Source of the DNA: Bog-532 sp963828445
GTDB taxonomy: Bacteria; Actinomycetota; Actinomycetes; Streptosporangiales; Streptosporangiaceae
Reading direction: 5' to 3'
NCBI GenBank assembly: GCA_963828445.1
Contig: CAWHFP010000021.1
Span: 186,001-250,000, forward strand
DNA length: 64,000 nt
A program made the translations under genes and the position numbers. Under the pieces are notes generated by a model. It was not told where the DNA came from, searched no databases, and worked only from the letters and a program-made list of their open reading frames with translations. Of the stretch, positions 16,221 through 24,867 are shown piece by piece (position 1 is the first letter of the stretch; each line of letters starts with the position of its first letter).

Positions 16221-17459
16221 CTAGCGGTCAGTCACTAACGGGGCGTCCAGCGCGAAGCCGGCCAGCGGGTTCTCATCGCAGGCCCGATCGGGCGGACGGC
16301 GGCCGATGGTGACCGGCACCGGGGCGCTGGCGCGGGGGCCGCGAGCCGGGCTGGTGCGGTGCGAATGGTCGCCGGACGGCCGGGGGGCCGGGGCGCGCCC
16401 GGTCGCCGCGGCCGCGGCGGCCAGGGCCTGCTCGCCGTGGCCCTTGACGCACTCGGGGTCCGGGCCGTCCAGGGGCAGGCCGGTGAAGAACTTGGCCGCC
16501 ATGCAGCCACCCCGGCAGGCGTCATAGGCCGAGCAGGAGGTGCAGGCCCCGCCGCCCTGGGGCTGGCGCAGCTCGGTGAACAGCTCCGAGGTCCGCCACA
16601 CCCCGGCGAACCCGCCGGGCGCGCGGACGTTGCCGGCCAGGAAGTTGTCGTGAATGGCGAACGGGCAGGCGTACACGTCGCCCACCGGGTCGATCAGGCA
16701 CACCACCCGGCCGGCCCCGCACAGGTTGAGGCCGGGCAGCGCACTGCCGAACGCGGCCAGGTGGAAGAACGAGTCGCCGGTCAGCACCTGCTCGCCCCGG
16801 GCGACCAGCCAGTCGTACAGCTCGCGCTGCTGGGCGGCCGTGGGGTGCAGCTCGTCCCACACGTCGGCGCCGCGGCCGGACGGGCGCAGCCGGGTCAGCC
16901 GCAGCTGGGCACCGTACCGGTCGGCGATGGCCTTGAACTCGTCCAGCTGGCCGATGTTCTGCCGGGTGCAGACGACCGAGATCTTGAACCCGGCGAAACC
17001 GGCCGCGGCCAGGTTGGCCATGGCGGTCAGGGCGGTCGCGTACGAGCCGGGGCCGCGCACGGCGTCGTTGATCTCGGCGGTGGCCCCGTCCAGGGAGATC
17101 TGCACGTCCACGTAGTCGCTGGCCGCAAGCTGCCGGGCCACGTCCGGGGTGATCTTGACCCCGTTGGTGGAGAACTTGACCCCGACGTGGTGGTCGGTGG
17201 CGTACTGGACCAGCTCCCAGAAGTCGGGCCGGACCGTGGGCTCGCCGCCGCCGATGTTCACGTAGAACACCTGCATGCGCTCGAGCTCATCGATGACGGC
17301 CCGGCACTCCGCGGTGCTCAGCTCGCGCGGGTCCCGCCGACCAGAACTGGACAGGCAGTGCCGGCAGGACAGATTGCAGGCGTAGGTCAGCTCCCAGGTC
17401 AGGCAGATCGGCGCGTCCAGGCCGAACTGGAACTGCTCGACCAGAGGGCCGGTGCTGGC
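16221..17459 (-). CDS. mftC: Mycofactocin radical SAM maturase MftC, start codon lost
   Basis: A radical SAM/SPASM protein of about 410 residues. The 4Fe-4S motif CNLSCRHC is encoded near 17370; then come the GGEPT motif (NIGGGEPTVRP) and a C-terminal SPASM region with CGAGRVVCLIDPVGDVYACPF and CTSCSAYDACRGGC. It is near-identical in pattern to mycobacterial MftC, which decarboxylates and crosslinks the C-terminal Val-Tyr of MftA. The frame is open from 17459, but no ATG, GTG or TTG exists there. Removing one A at 17461 would create ATG GCC AGC ACC and a normal N-terminus (MASTGPLVEQF), so a one-base insertion is likely. It starts about 10 bp after mftA. Confidence 0.9.
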   Translation of the reverse strand, partial: ASTGPLVEQFQFGLDAPICLTWELTYACNLSCRHCLSSSGRRDPRELSTAECRAVIDELERMQVFYVNIGGGEPTVRPDFWELVQYATDHHVGVKFSTNGVKITPDVARQLAASDYVDVQISLDGATAEINDAVRGPGSYATALTAMANLAAAGFAGFKISVVCTRQNIGQLDEFKAIADRYGAQLRLTRLRPSGRGADVWDELHPTAAQQRELYDWLVARGEQVLTGDSFFHLAAFGSALPGLNLCGAGRVVCLIDPVGDVYACPFAIHDNFLAGNVRAPGGFAGVWRTSELFTELRQPQGGGACTSCSAYDACRGGCMAAKFFTGLPLDGPDPECVKGHGEQALAAAAAATGRAPAPRPSGDHSHRTSPARGPRASAPVPVTIGRRPPDRACDENPLAGFALDAPLVTDR

Positions 17460-17471
17460 CTATGGGGCGTC

Positions 17472-17612
17472 TTAGTAGACACCGCACATGCCGTCGATCG
17501 AGACCTCCTCGATCAGCAGTTCTTCGGCGCGTGGTTCGGCGTCCGGCGCAGGGTCGGTATCGCGCTCCGGGGCGGCGGTGCGGGCTTCGGCGTCCTTGAC
17601 GGTCTCGCTCAT
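17472..17612 (-). CDS. mftA: Mycofactocin precursor peptide MftA
   Basis: A 46-residue peptide that is easily missed because of its length. ATG 17612 follows TAGGAGC. The acidic leader (EAEELL-like segment AEELLIEEVSIDG) ends in the invariant core IDGMCGVY followed by TAA. In this family MftC acts on the last two residues, Val and Tyr, and MftE then frees them. It is divergent from mftR and directly followed by mftC. The usual mftB gene, encoding the peptide-binding partner, is absent from the gap. Confidence 0.96.
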   Translation of the reverse strand: MSETVKDAEARTAAPERDTDPAPDAEPRAEELLIEEVSIDGMCGVY

Positions 17613-17661
17613 ACCTGCTCCTAGCTGCGAAGACGGCGCCGAGCGGACTTAGCCGAACCTT

Positions 17662-17717
17662 TTCGACACCGGGTGACGAATGTTTTTTAATCCTACTTCA
17701 CACGGTGACGCAATCAA
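17662..17717 (-). promoter_or_regulatory. mftA promoter and candidate MftR operator
   Basis: Minus-strand TTGATT (17717-17712) and TAGGAT (17695-17690) with a 16-bp spacer form a promoter for mftA. A 19-bp dyad TTCGACACCGGGTGACGAA lies at 17662-17680, just past the expected transcription start, with 8 of 9 base pairs symmetric. GGTGACG recurs at 17704. The position suits a TetR-type repressor such as the divergent MftR. Confidence 0.6.
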
Positions 17718-17745
17718 GAGGCAGGGCTACCATTTGAGGGAATTC

Positions 17746-18522
17746 ATGGATGATCTTCAGCCCGCATCAGACGCAGCCGCCCGCCGTGGCCGGCCTCCGG
17801 GCACCAGTCGGCGGACGCTGGCCTTGATCGCGCTCCGGTTGTTCACCGAGCAGGGCTTCGAGGAGACCACGATCGAGCAGATCGCGGCCGAAGCCGGGGT
17901 CAGCCGGCGCACCTTCTTCCGGTACTTCGACTCCAAGGCCAGCGCGCTGTGGGGCGAGTTCGACTCCGAGATCGAAGTGATCCGGGCCGCGCTGGCCAGG
18001 GTGCCGGACCAGGTCCCGATGATGGACGCGATCCGGCAGGCGGTGGTGGCGTCCAACCACTACCGGGCCGAGGACGTGCCCGAACTGCGGATCCGGATGA
18101 ACCTGATCGGGTCGGTCCCGGCGCTGGCCTCCAGCGCCACCGTCCACTACGACGCCTGGGAACAGGTGGTCAGCGAGTTCGTCGGGGCCCGGACCGGGCA
18201 GCCGCCGTGGTCGTTGTATCCGCTGGTGGTGGGGCGGTCCACGCTGGCCGCGTGCCGGGCCGCCTACGACCGCTGGAGTGCGCGGGCCGACGCGGACCTG
18301 ACCGTGTACCTGGACGCCGCCCTGACCGCGCTGGCCACCGGGTTCGCGGCCGGCGCGCTGGAGTTCCACCGAGCCCGAGCCCGAGCCGGACGGCCTGGCC
18401 CGTGGGCTGAATGGCCGGTGAACAGGCCCCAGTGGATCTTTCGGCCGTCAGCAGTTACCGGTGCGGCTCGTCCACCCATTCGCGGAGGGCGGCACCGAAC
18501 AGTGTCCCCAGCCGGTATCTGA
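17746..18522 (+). CDS. mftR: Mycofactocin system TetR-family regulator MftR
   Basis: ATG 17746 follows GAGGG. The DNA-binding domain (RRTLALIALRLFTEQGFEETTIEQIAAEAGVSRRTFFRYFDSK) and the core VVASNHYRAEDVPELRIRMNLIGSVPALASSA are those of MftR, which in mycobacteria represses mft genes and responds to acyl-CoA. The family is about 200 residues, whereas this frame runs to 258 and overlaps the convergent gene. One extra C near 18367 would explain this: the next frame gives an acidic tail (TEPEPEPDGLARGLNGR) ending at TGA 18421. Divergent from mftA. Confidence 0.9.
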   Translation: MDDLQPASDAAARRGRPPGTSRRTLALIALRLFTEQGFEETTIEQIAAEAGVSRRTFFRYFDSKASALWGEFDSEIEVIRAALARVPDQVPMMDAIRQAVVASNHYRAEDVPELRIRMNLIGSVPALASSATVHYDAWEQVVSEFVGARTGQPPWSLYPLVVGRSTLAACRAAYDRWSARADADLTVYLDAALTALATGFAAGALEFHRARARAGRPGPWAEWPVNRPQWIFRPSAVTGAARPPIRGGRHRTVSPAGI

Positions 18523-18838
18523 CCCAGCGCCGGGTGTCGTCGGGGAGCTGGGGAATCTCACCGTAAGCCAGCACGGTGATCGCCGACCCGTAGCCGTTGG
18601 GCTCGATCCACAGTTCAACGGCCGGCACGGCCGGATCCACCCAGGGTTTGAGGAGCACAGCGTCGGGCCGCCGGGAAGCGGCCACCGCCGGCTTGGCCTC
18701 GCCGGTCAGGAGCGACAACCACCGCTCGCTGTCGTTCACGACCGCTTCGAACAAGACCCACGGAGGCGGGGCGTACTTCCAGCGCCTGCCGGCCACAACG
18801 TGTTCTGCTGGAGCAGGCCATGGGCGATCGCTTGGCAC
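18455..18838 (-). CDS. Hypothetical protein, SRPBCC-like
   Basis: A 127-residue soluble protein (WKYAPPPWVLFEAVVNDSERWLSLL...VELWIEPNGYGSAITVLAYG...RYRLGTLFGAALREWVDEPHR). The strand/helix pattern and the closing long helix resemble polyketide-cyclase/START-like (SRPBCC) proteins, but no family is certain. It overlaps the 3' end of the uncorrected mftR frame. No partner gene is evident. The 119 bp upstream to 18957 hold nothing I recognise. Confidence 0.5.
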   Translation of the reverse strand: MPSDRPWPAPAEHVVAGRRWKYAPPPWVLFEAVVNDSERWLSLLTGEAKPAVAASRRPDAVLLKPWVDPAVPAVELWIEPNGYGSAITVLAYGEIPQLPDDTRRWVRYRLGTLFGAALREWVDEPHR

Positions 18839-18957
18839 GGGAATACCTTACGGCCTGATCCCGTGGCACTCTGGTGAGGTGACCGGCCCAGCGGCGGCGC
18901 CGCTGGGCCGAGTCTCGCCATGGTGCCTGTGGCGGTCGGCTCGGCCCTGCTGCGCCA

Positions 18958-19848
18958 CTAGACCGCCTCGGTGATGTCGGCCCGCAGAGCCTCGGCGGCG
19001 GCCGACAGCCGGCGGCCCTCCGCCACGGCCAGGGAGATCGTCCAGGTCAGGTCGGCCCCGGTGACGGCGACCAGGGCCGCGCCGGACTGCGCGGCCAGTT
19101 CCCGGGCTGACGAGGCCGGCAGCAGCGTGACCCCGAGGCCGGTGCGGACCATGGCCACCGCGGTCTGGTAGTCGGTGACCTCGAACCGGACCGTCCGCTG
19201 CAGGCCGCGGGCGGCGAACGCGCGGTCGGCCACGGCCCGGTTGCCCCAGCCGGCCGGGGCCTCGATGAACGGGATCTCGGCCGCCTCGGCCAGGTCGATG
19301 CTGGTGCGCTCCGCGTAACGGCCACCGGGCGGGGCCAGCAGGAGCAGGTACTCGGAGGCGAGCAGCCGGACGCTGAGGCCGGGCGGTGGTGGGCCCGCCA
19401 GCGCGACCAGAGCCAGGTCCAGCGCGCCTTCGCGCAGGTCCCGCAGGTGGGCCGCGGTGCCTTCGGCGGCCTGCCGGGCCTGGACGACCACGTCCGGGTG
19501 GGCGGCGGAGAACCGGCCCAGGACGGCGGCCATGTCGAGCGGTCCGGTCGACAGCATCATGCCCAGCGTCACCGAGCCCCGCAGGCCGCCGCGGACCGCG
19601 GCCACCGCGTCCCGCGCACCCTGGGCGGCGGCCAGGGTGGCCCGGGCCTCCGGGAGCAGCGCCGACCCGGCGTCGGTCAGCGACACCCGGCGCCGGGTGC
19701 GTTCGAACAGCGGGGCGTTCAGCTCGCGCTCCAGCCGGGTGATGGCGGCGGACACGGCCGACTGGACCACATGCGCCCGGCGAGCACCGCGGGTGAAGCT
19801 CAGTTCTTCGGCCACGGCGACGAAGTACTCCAGCTGATGGAGTTCCAC
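18958..19848 (-). CDS. LysR-family transcriptional regulator
   Basis: A 296-residue LysR regulator. N-terminal HTH: VELHQLEYFVAVAEELSFTRGARRAHVVQSAVSAAITRLERELNAPLFER. A periplasmic-binding-like effector domain follows (GSVTLGMMLSTGPLDMAAVLGRF...GLGVTLLPASSA). GTG 19848 begins the canonical N-terminus; an ATG 12 codons earlier is possible. Divergent from an MFS exporter gene, which it probably controls. Confidence 0.88.
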   Translation of the reverse strand: MELHQLEYFVAVAEELSFTRGARRAHVVQSAVSAAITRLERELNAPLFERTRRRVSLTDAGSALLPEARATLAAAQGARDAVAAVRGGLRGSVTLGMMLSTGPLDMAAVLGRFSAAHPDVVVQARQAAEGTAAHLRDLREGALDLALVALAGPPPPGLSVRLLASEYLLLLAPPGGRYAERTSIDLAEAAEIPFIEAPAGWGNRAVADRAFAARGLQRTVRFEVTDYQTAVAMVRTGLGVTLLPASSARELAAQSGAALVAVTGADLTWTISLAVAEGRRLSAAAEALRADITEAV

Positions 19849-19882
19849 CTGGTCATTATCTCCGTTCAGCCTCGCTCTTATC

Positions 19883-19905
19883 ATCGAAAACGATCAATAT
19901 ATTGA
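19883..19905. promoter_or_regulatory. Candidate LysR binding region
   Basis: Two adjacent dyads lie in the AT-rich divergent spacer: ATCG-AAAA-CGAT (19883-19894) and the perfect palindrome TCAATATATTGA (19894-19905). LysR proteins bind T-N11-A palindromes near such divergent starts. Confidence 0.5.
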
Positions 19906-19969
19906 AATGATTCGCGACTGGCGATCAGTTGATGTTTGCGTGCAGACAACACCGTCGCCAGGAGGCGTG

Positions 19970-21298
19970 ATGACGTCGTTGACCCGTTCCAGCCGGCCGG
20001 TCCCCCGGACTGACCTCGCGGAGCCCCGGCCCGGCGGGCGTCCGGAACCGGGGCCGGGGCCGGGACCGGAGGCGGGACTGGGGACGGGACTGGGGGCGCG
20101 GCCGTCGGCGCGGCGGCACCGGGCCGGGTTCTGGCTGGTGGCCTACGCGTTCGCGGTGACCATGGCGTTCTCGGCCATCCCCACCCCGCTGTACGTGCTC
20201 TACCAGGCGCGCGACGGGTTCGGCTCGCTCACGCTGACCGTGATCTTCGCGGTGTACGCGGCCGGGGTGGCGGTCAGCCTGCTGCTGGCCGGGCACCTGT
20301 CCGACTGGGCCGGGCGGCGCCGGATGCTGGCCGCCGCCATGGCGGTCAACCTGGTGTCCGGAGTGCTGTTCCTGACCTGGCTGTCCGTGCCGGGCCTGCT
20401 GGTGGCCCGGTTCGTGTCCGGGATCAGCATCGGCCTGCTGACCGCGACCGCCACCGCCCATCTCACCGAACTGCACCGGGCCGGCCGGACGGGGCGCTCG
20501 GCGGGTGGCTCGGCGGGGAGCTTGGCCGACACCGTCAGCACCGCGGCCAACCTGGGCGGGATCGGGCTGGGCCCGCTGCTGGCCGGGCTGCTGGCCCAGT
20601 ACGCGCCGGACCCACTGCACCTGCCGTACTGGGTGGCGGAGGGCCTGCTGCTGGTGGGCCTGCTCCTGCTGGCGGTGGTGCCGGAGACGGTCACCCGGCC
20701 CGAACCTCGTCCGGCCTACCGGCCGCAGCGGGTCAGCGTCCCGGTCGCCGCCCGCCCGGCGTTCTTCGCCGCGGGCGCGGCCGGCGGGGTGGTGTTCGCG
20801 GTGTTCGGCCTGTTCAACTCGCTGGCGCCCAGCTTCCTGGCCGGACCGCTGCACCAGCACTCGCACGCGCTGGCCGGGGGCGCGGCGTTCATCGTCTTCG
20901 GCGCGGCCGCGGTGAGCCAGATCGCGCTGGCCCGGGCCGCGCAGGGCCGGCTGCTCCGGCTGGGGATCGCGCTGCTGGTCGCGGGCATCATCGCCGTCAC
21001 CGTCGCGGTCTGGGTCACCAGCCTGCCGCTGCTGCTCATCGGCGGCGTGCTGGCCGGGGCCGGTGGCGGCGCCACGTTCAAGGGGGCGGTGTCCACGGTC
21101 ATCGCCGTTGCCCCGCCCCAGGCTCGCGGCGAGTCCCTGGCCGGCTTCTTCCTGGCCGCCTACCTGGGCCTGGCCGTGCCGGTGGTCGGGCTCGGGGTCG
21201 CGACTCAGTATTTGTCGGACCCGGTGGCGCTGCTCGTCTTCGCGGCTGCTCTGCTGGCTGCCCTGGCGGCGGTTGCGCGTCGCCTCCTGCGCGTCTGA
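19970..21298 (+). CDS. MFS transporter (drug/metabolite exporter type)
   Basis: A 442-residue major facilitator. ATG 19970 follows AGGAGG. After a Pro/Gly-rich N-terminal tail of about 45 residues come about 12 hydrophobic segments. The loop 2-3 signature is LAGHLSDWAGRRRML, and SGISIGLLTATATAHLTELH is the TM5-type region. The pattern resembles DHA1-type exporters. Divergent LysR suggests induction by its substrate, which is unknown. Confidence 0.88.
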   Translation: MTSLTRSSRPVPRTDLAEPRPGGRPEPGPGPGPEAGLGTGLGARPSARRHRAGFWLVAYAFAVTMAFSAIPTPLYVLYQARDGFGSLTLTVIFAVYAAGVAVSLLLAGHLSDWAGRRRMLAAAMAVNLVSGVLFLTWLSVPGLLVARFVSGISIGLLTATATAHLTELHRAGRTGRSAGGSAGSLADTVSTAANLGGIGLGPLLAGLLAQYAPDPLHLPYWVAEGLLLVGLLLLAVVPETVTRPEPRPAYRPQRVSVPVAARPAFFAAGAAGGVVFAVFGLFNSLAPSFLAGPLHQHSHALAGGAAFIVFGAAAVSQIALARAAQGRLLRLGIALLVAGIIAVTVAVWVTSLPLLLIGGVLAGAGGGATFKGAVSTVIAVAPPQARGESLAGFFLAAYLGLAVPVVGLGVATQYLSDPVALLVFAAALLAALAAVARRLLRV

Positions 21299-21314
21299 AC
21301 GTCCGCGTCGCCGG

Positions 21315-21359
21315 GCTGCGTCCAGTTTTGGGTGCATGCTGCACAAAACTGGACGCAGC
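21315..21359. terminator. Perfect 16-bp hairpin after the MFS gene
   Basis: GCTGCGTCCAGTTTTG (21315-21330) pairs perfectly with 21344-21359 across a 13-nt loop, 17 bp after the MFS stop codon. There is no T-tract, so this is a terminator of the hairpin-only type or another structured element. Confidence 0.6.
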
Positions 21360-21620
21360 GGAGCGGAAAGCAGGGACTCCCCCAGGCCGCCGGACTCCGG
21401 CCGCTTCAGGCGATCGGACTGAGGAAATGGGCGGGAGCAAGAGGCAGCCGTCGGACTTGGGGTGGGGCGGGGAGCCAGAGAGTGGTCTCAAGCCATGGAA
21501 GCTGGAGGCCAGGCTGGAGGGTCGGCGTCGCTGGCCGGGGCCCAGCAAGATCGATGGCCCGTTACCCATATAAGAGTATGGGCGATGGCACCATCGCCAC
21601 TAAACGTGGCGGGCCCGGCG
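21360..21620. other. Non-coding stretch with two adjacent inverted repeats
   Basis: Nothing that looks like a gene. CCCATA-TAAGAG-TATGGG (21565-21582) and GGCGATGG-CA-CCATCGCC (21581-21598) are neighbouring hairpins just before the araC remnant. They may be its old terminator. Confidence 0.45.
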
Positions 21621-21806
21621 TCAGGGGGTGGGGTCGCCGGCGGGGGCGGTTTGGAGGCGGTGGGCGTCCTGGCCGGGGGGGACGTCGAAGAGGCGGCGGT
21701 ACTCGCGGCTGAACTGGGAGGGGCTGTCGTAGCCGACGGCGTAACCCACGGCGGCGACGTCGCCGGGGGCGGCCAGGAGTTCGACGCGGGCGCGCGCCGG
21801 GCGCAA
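21621..21806 (-). pseudogene. AraC-family regulator, C-terminal remnant
   Basis: About 60 codons encode only the second helix-turn-helix of an AraC protein (ARVELLAAPGDVAAVGYAVGYDSPSQFSREYRRLFDVPPGQD). The ligand domain and first HTH are missing. The sequence stops abruptly near 21800, where a 5'-truncated aldo/keto reductase begins on the other strand. The remnant has no plausible promoter or start. Confidence 0.8.
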
Positions 21807-22560
21807 GGGTATCGTCCAGCAGCTGGAGAACTCGCTGCGCCGGCTGCGGACCGACTACGTGGACCTGTACTGGCTGCACAACTTCGATCCGGTGACTCCC
21901 ATCGAGGAGACCCTGCGCGCCCTGGACGACCTGGTGGCCGCGGGCAAGGTCCGCTACCTGGGCCTGTCCGACCTGCCGGCCTGGAAGGTGGCCGAAGCCA
22001 CCACCATCAGCGGTTTCCGGGGCTGGGCTCCGGTCACCGCGCTGCAGCTGGAGTACTCGCTGCTGGCCCGGACCCCCGAGGCCGAGCTGATCCCGGCCGC
22101 CCGCGACCTGGGTATCGGCGTGCTGCCGTGGAGCCCGCTGAAGAACGGGCTGCTGTCCGGCAAGTACGGCCGGGACCGGCCCGCCCCGGCCGACAGCGCC
22201 CGGGCCAGCCGGCCGGAGATCTTCGGCACGCCCAGCGAGCACGACTTCGAGGTGATCTCGGCCGTGCGGGACGTGGCCGCCGAGACCGGGGCCAGCCCGG
22301 CCGCGGTCGCGCTGGCCTGGGTCCAGGGCCGGCCCGGGGTCACCTCCACCGTCATCGGGGCCCGGCGGGTCTCCCAGCTGGAGGACAACCTGGCCGCCCT
22401 GGACGTGACGCTCAGCGCCGATCAGCGGGCCCGGCTGGACAAGCTGTCCGCGCCCGAGCTGCCGTTCCCGGTCTGGGCCAACCGCCTCGCTCCCGCGCTG
22501 CAGTTCGCCGGGGCCACCGTGGACGGCCAGGCCACCGGGCCGGTCCTGCCGGGGGCATGA
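21799..22560 (+). pseudogene. Aldo/keto reductase, 5'-truncated
   Basis: Encodes the C-terminal two thirds of an AKR: GRKGIVQQLENSLRRL, TDYVDLYWLHNFDPVTP, KVRYLGLSDLPAW, LGIGVLPWSPLKNGLLSGKY and TVIGARRVSQLEDN. The first about 100 residues, including the catalytic Asp, Tyr and Lys, are missing, so the product should be inactive if made. The break coincides with the araC remnant. One deletion appears to have removed the 5' halves of a divergent araC-AKR pair and the promoter between them. Confidence 0.82.
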
Positions 22561-22591
22561 ACCGGCACCGGAGGGGGCAAAACCACCAGCG

Positions 22592-23795
22592 ATGAAACGA
22601 AGCACAGAGCGGATCAGGGTGTCGCACGCCGGGGCGTTGCCGCGGCCTGGTGACCTGCAGCAACTGTTCGACCAGGGCCCGGCGGCCCAGGACGCCTTCA
22701 CCCGGGCGCTGCCGGAGGCGGTGGCCGAGGTGGTGGACCACCAGGTCAGCGCGGGCGTCGACGTGGTCAACGATGGCGAGATCTCCAAGCGGGGGCTGTT
22801 CATCGGGTACGTCCGGGACCGGATGTCGGGGTTCGAGGCGCGACGGTTCGCGCCCGGGGCGTACACGCCGCCGAACGCCGGGGTGCAGGGCCGGGACAAG
22901 CGGGACTTCCCGGGGTTCTTCGCGGCCGGGCTGGGCGGATTCCAGTTCGGGGCCGCGGTGACGCCGCCGCCGACGCCGGGCGGGGAGCAGCCGCAGCCGG
23001 GCGGGACCACGGCCTACTTCTGTACCGGGCCGCTGGCCTACACCGGCCGGGAGCGGTCGCGGGCCGACATCGAGCGGCTGCAGGCCGCGGTGGCCGGGCG
23101 CGATGACGTCGAGGCGTTCCTGCCCGCCATCACCCCGGGGACGGTGGAGCACTGGCTGCAGAACGAGTACTACCCGGACACCGAGACGTTCCTGTTCGCC
23201 GTGGCCGATGTGCTGCACGAGGAGTACCAGGCCATCACCGACGCCGGGCTGATCCTCCAGGTCGACGACCCGGACCTGCCCGACGGCTGGCAGATGTTCC
23301 CGGACATGTCCGTACCCGACTACCGGCGCTACGCGGCCCTGCGCATCGAAGCCCTCAAGCACGCCCTGCGCGGGCTGCCGGAAGACCAGGTCCGGCTGCA
23401 CATCTGCTGGGGCAGCCATCACGGCCCGCACCGCGACGACCTGCCGCTGCGGGACCTGATCGACCTGGTGCTGACCGTCCCGGCCGGCTGCTACTCGTTC
23501 GAGGCCGCCAACCCCCGGCACGAGCACGAGTACACGGTCTGGGAGGACGTGAAGCTGCCGGACGGGAAGCTGATCATGCCCGGGGTGGTGGGCCACTCCA
23601 CCGACATCATCGAGCACCCGGACCTGGTCGCCCAGCGGCTGGCCCGGTTCGCGGGCCTGGTCGGCCGGGAGAACGTGATCGCCGGGCACCGACTGCGGGC
23701 TGGGCGGCCGGGTCGGCCACCCGGAGATCGTCTGGGCCAAGCTGTCCGCCCTGGCCGAGGGGGCCGCCATCGCGTCCGGCCAGCTCGGGCGCTGA
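22592..23795 (+). pseudogene. MetE-like (cobalamin-independent methionine synthase family) protein, one-base frameshift near the end
   Basis: Starts ATG 22592 with RIRVSHAGALPRPGDL and continues with VDVVNDGEISKRGLFIGYV, the zinc-site strand LHICWGSHHGPH and GCYSFEAANPRHEHE. It belongs to the MetE C-terminal-domain family that includes epoxyalkane:CoM transferase-like proteins, not to full-length MetE. At 23684-23686 an extra G shifts the frame. With GG instead of GGG the end reads IAGTDCGLGGRVGHPEIVWAKLSALAEGA, restoring the last zinc-binding Cys and a stop at 23793. Probable thiol methyl- or alkyltransferase. Confidence 0.8.
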
Positions 23796-24698
23796 TTACG
23801 CCGGGGGCCGCGCGTCGTCGCCCAGCAGTCCGGCCAGCTGCTGGGCGTTGACCTGGGCGTCGTCGCTGTAGCAGTTGTTGAAGAGCACGTGCGTGATGTC
23901 CGCCTCGCGGGACAGCTGGCGCACCTTGGGCGCCCACTCCTTCAGCTCCTTCTCGGAGTACCGGTACCGGTACTTCTCCTGGATGTCGTTCGAATCCCAG
24001 TGGTCCGACTGGCCGTGGAAACGCATCACGGCCAGCGGCGCGGTGGCCGCCACCACCGGCGGCACCGAGCTGGTGTGGCCCTGGGGCTCGTCCACCACCA
24101 CGTAGGGCAGCTGGTGGTCGGCCAGGAACTTCAGCGTCTCGGCGCGGTTGTCCTCGCTCAGCCAGGTCTTGTTGCGGAACTCGATGCAGACCTGGCGGGG
24201 GGCGACCCGCTCGGCGCAGGACAAGATGTAGTCCTTGCGGTCGCGGCCGATCACGAACCACTGCGGGAACTGGAACAAGATCGCGCCCAGCCGGCCGGTC
24301 TGGCGCAGCGGTTCCAGGGCGGACAGGAACCGTTCCCAGGCCTGGTCGACCAGCTCCGGATCGGTGTCCTTGAGGTAGACGCTGGCCTTGCCCTTGGCCT
24401 TCGCCTCGGCCAGCGGCCGCAGGTCCTTGGGCAGCGCGGCGATCCGGGTCGGGTGGTGGGTGAACAGGCTGTACGCCTTGATGTTGAACACGAACCCCTT
24501 GGGCGAGCGGTGCGCCCAGGCGGCCGCGGTCTGCTCGGCGGGCAGCGCGTAGTAAGAAGAGTCCACCTCCACCAGCGGGAACTGGCGGGTGTAGTAGCGC
24601 AGGCGCTTCTCTGGATTGTTCGCCTCGGGGGGATACCACCCCGACTCGATCAGGGTCTTGTCCGTCCACGATGCGGTGCCCACCCAGATGTCGCCCAT
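23796..24698 (-). CDS. DUF72 family protein
   Basis: A 300-residue TIM-barrel DUF72 (YecE) protein: IWVGTASWTDKTLIESGWYPP, VEVDSSYYALPAEQT, GFVFNIKAYSLFTHHPTR, ILFQFPQWF, CIEFRNKTWL, VVVDEPQGHTSSVPP, MRFHGQSDHWD and HVLFNNCYSDDAQVNAQQL. The enzymatic role of DUF72 is not established. It is convergent with, and directly abuts, the MetE-like gene. Confidence 0.92.
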   Translation of the reverse strand: MGDIWVGTASWTDKTLIESGWYPPEANNPEKRLRYYTRQFPLVEVDSSYYALPAEQTAAAWAHRSPKGFVFNIKAYSLFTHHPTRIAALPKDLRPLAEAKAKGKASVYLKDTDPELVDQAWERFLSALEPLRQTGRLGAILFQFPQWFVIGRDRKDYILSCAERVAPRQVCIEFRNKTWLSEDNRAETLKFLADHQLPYVVVDEPQGHTSSVPPVVAATAPLAVMRFHGQSDHWDSNDIQEKYRYRYSEKELKEWAPKVRQLSREADITHVLFNNCYSDDAQVNAQQLAGLLGDDARPPA

Positions 24699-24774
24699 AT
24701 CAGCAGGGTAAACGGCACCGTGCGGAGACGATCACGACGGTACCGTCATGGTTTGCCGGTCTTGCCCTCTTGTG

Positions 24775-24793
24775 AATGGTATGACATTATGCC
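24775..24793. promoter_or_regulatory. Candidate GntR-type box upstream of the Liv importer
   Basis: AATGGTATGACATTATGCC, 75 bp before the GTG of the binding-protein gene. It is identical at 18 of 19 positions to the box at 39782-39800 (other strand) and close to the one at 54391-54409. Confidence 0.6.
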
Positions 24794-24867
24794 AGCCTTA
24801 TGTGATCCGGCGCACAGCCCGGCGACGGTGGCATCGAGGCCGCCCGACCTATCCGGAAGGAGCACAC

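Noticed and set aside
21315..21359. Insertion-sequence terminal repeat
   Set aside because: The perfect hairpin has a 13-nt loop and no transposase or matching copy; a terminator right after the MFS stop is simpler.
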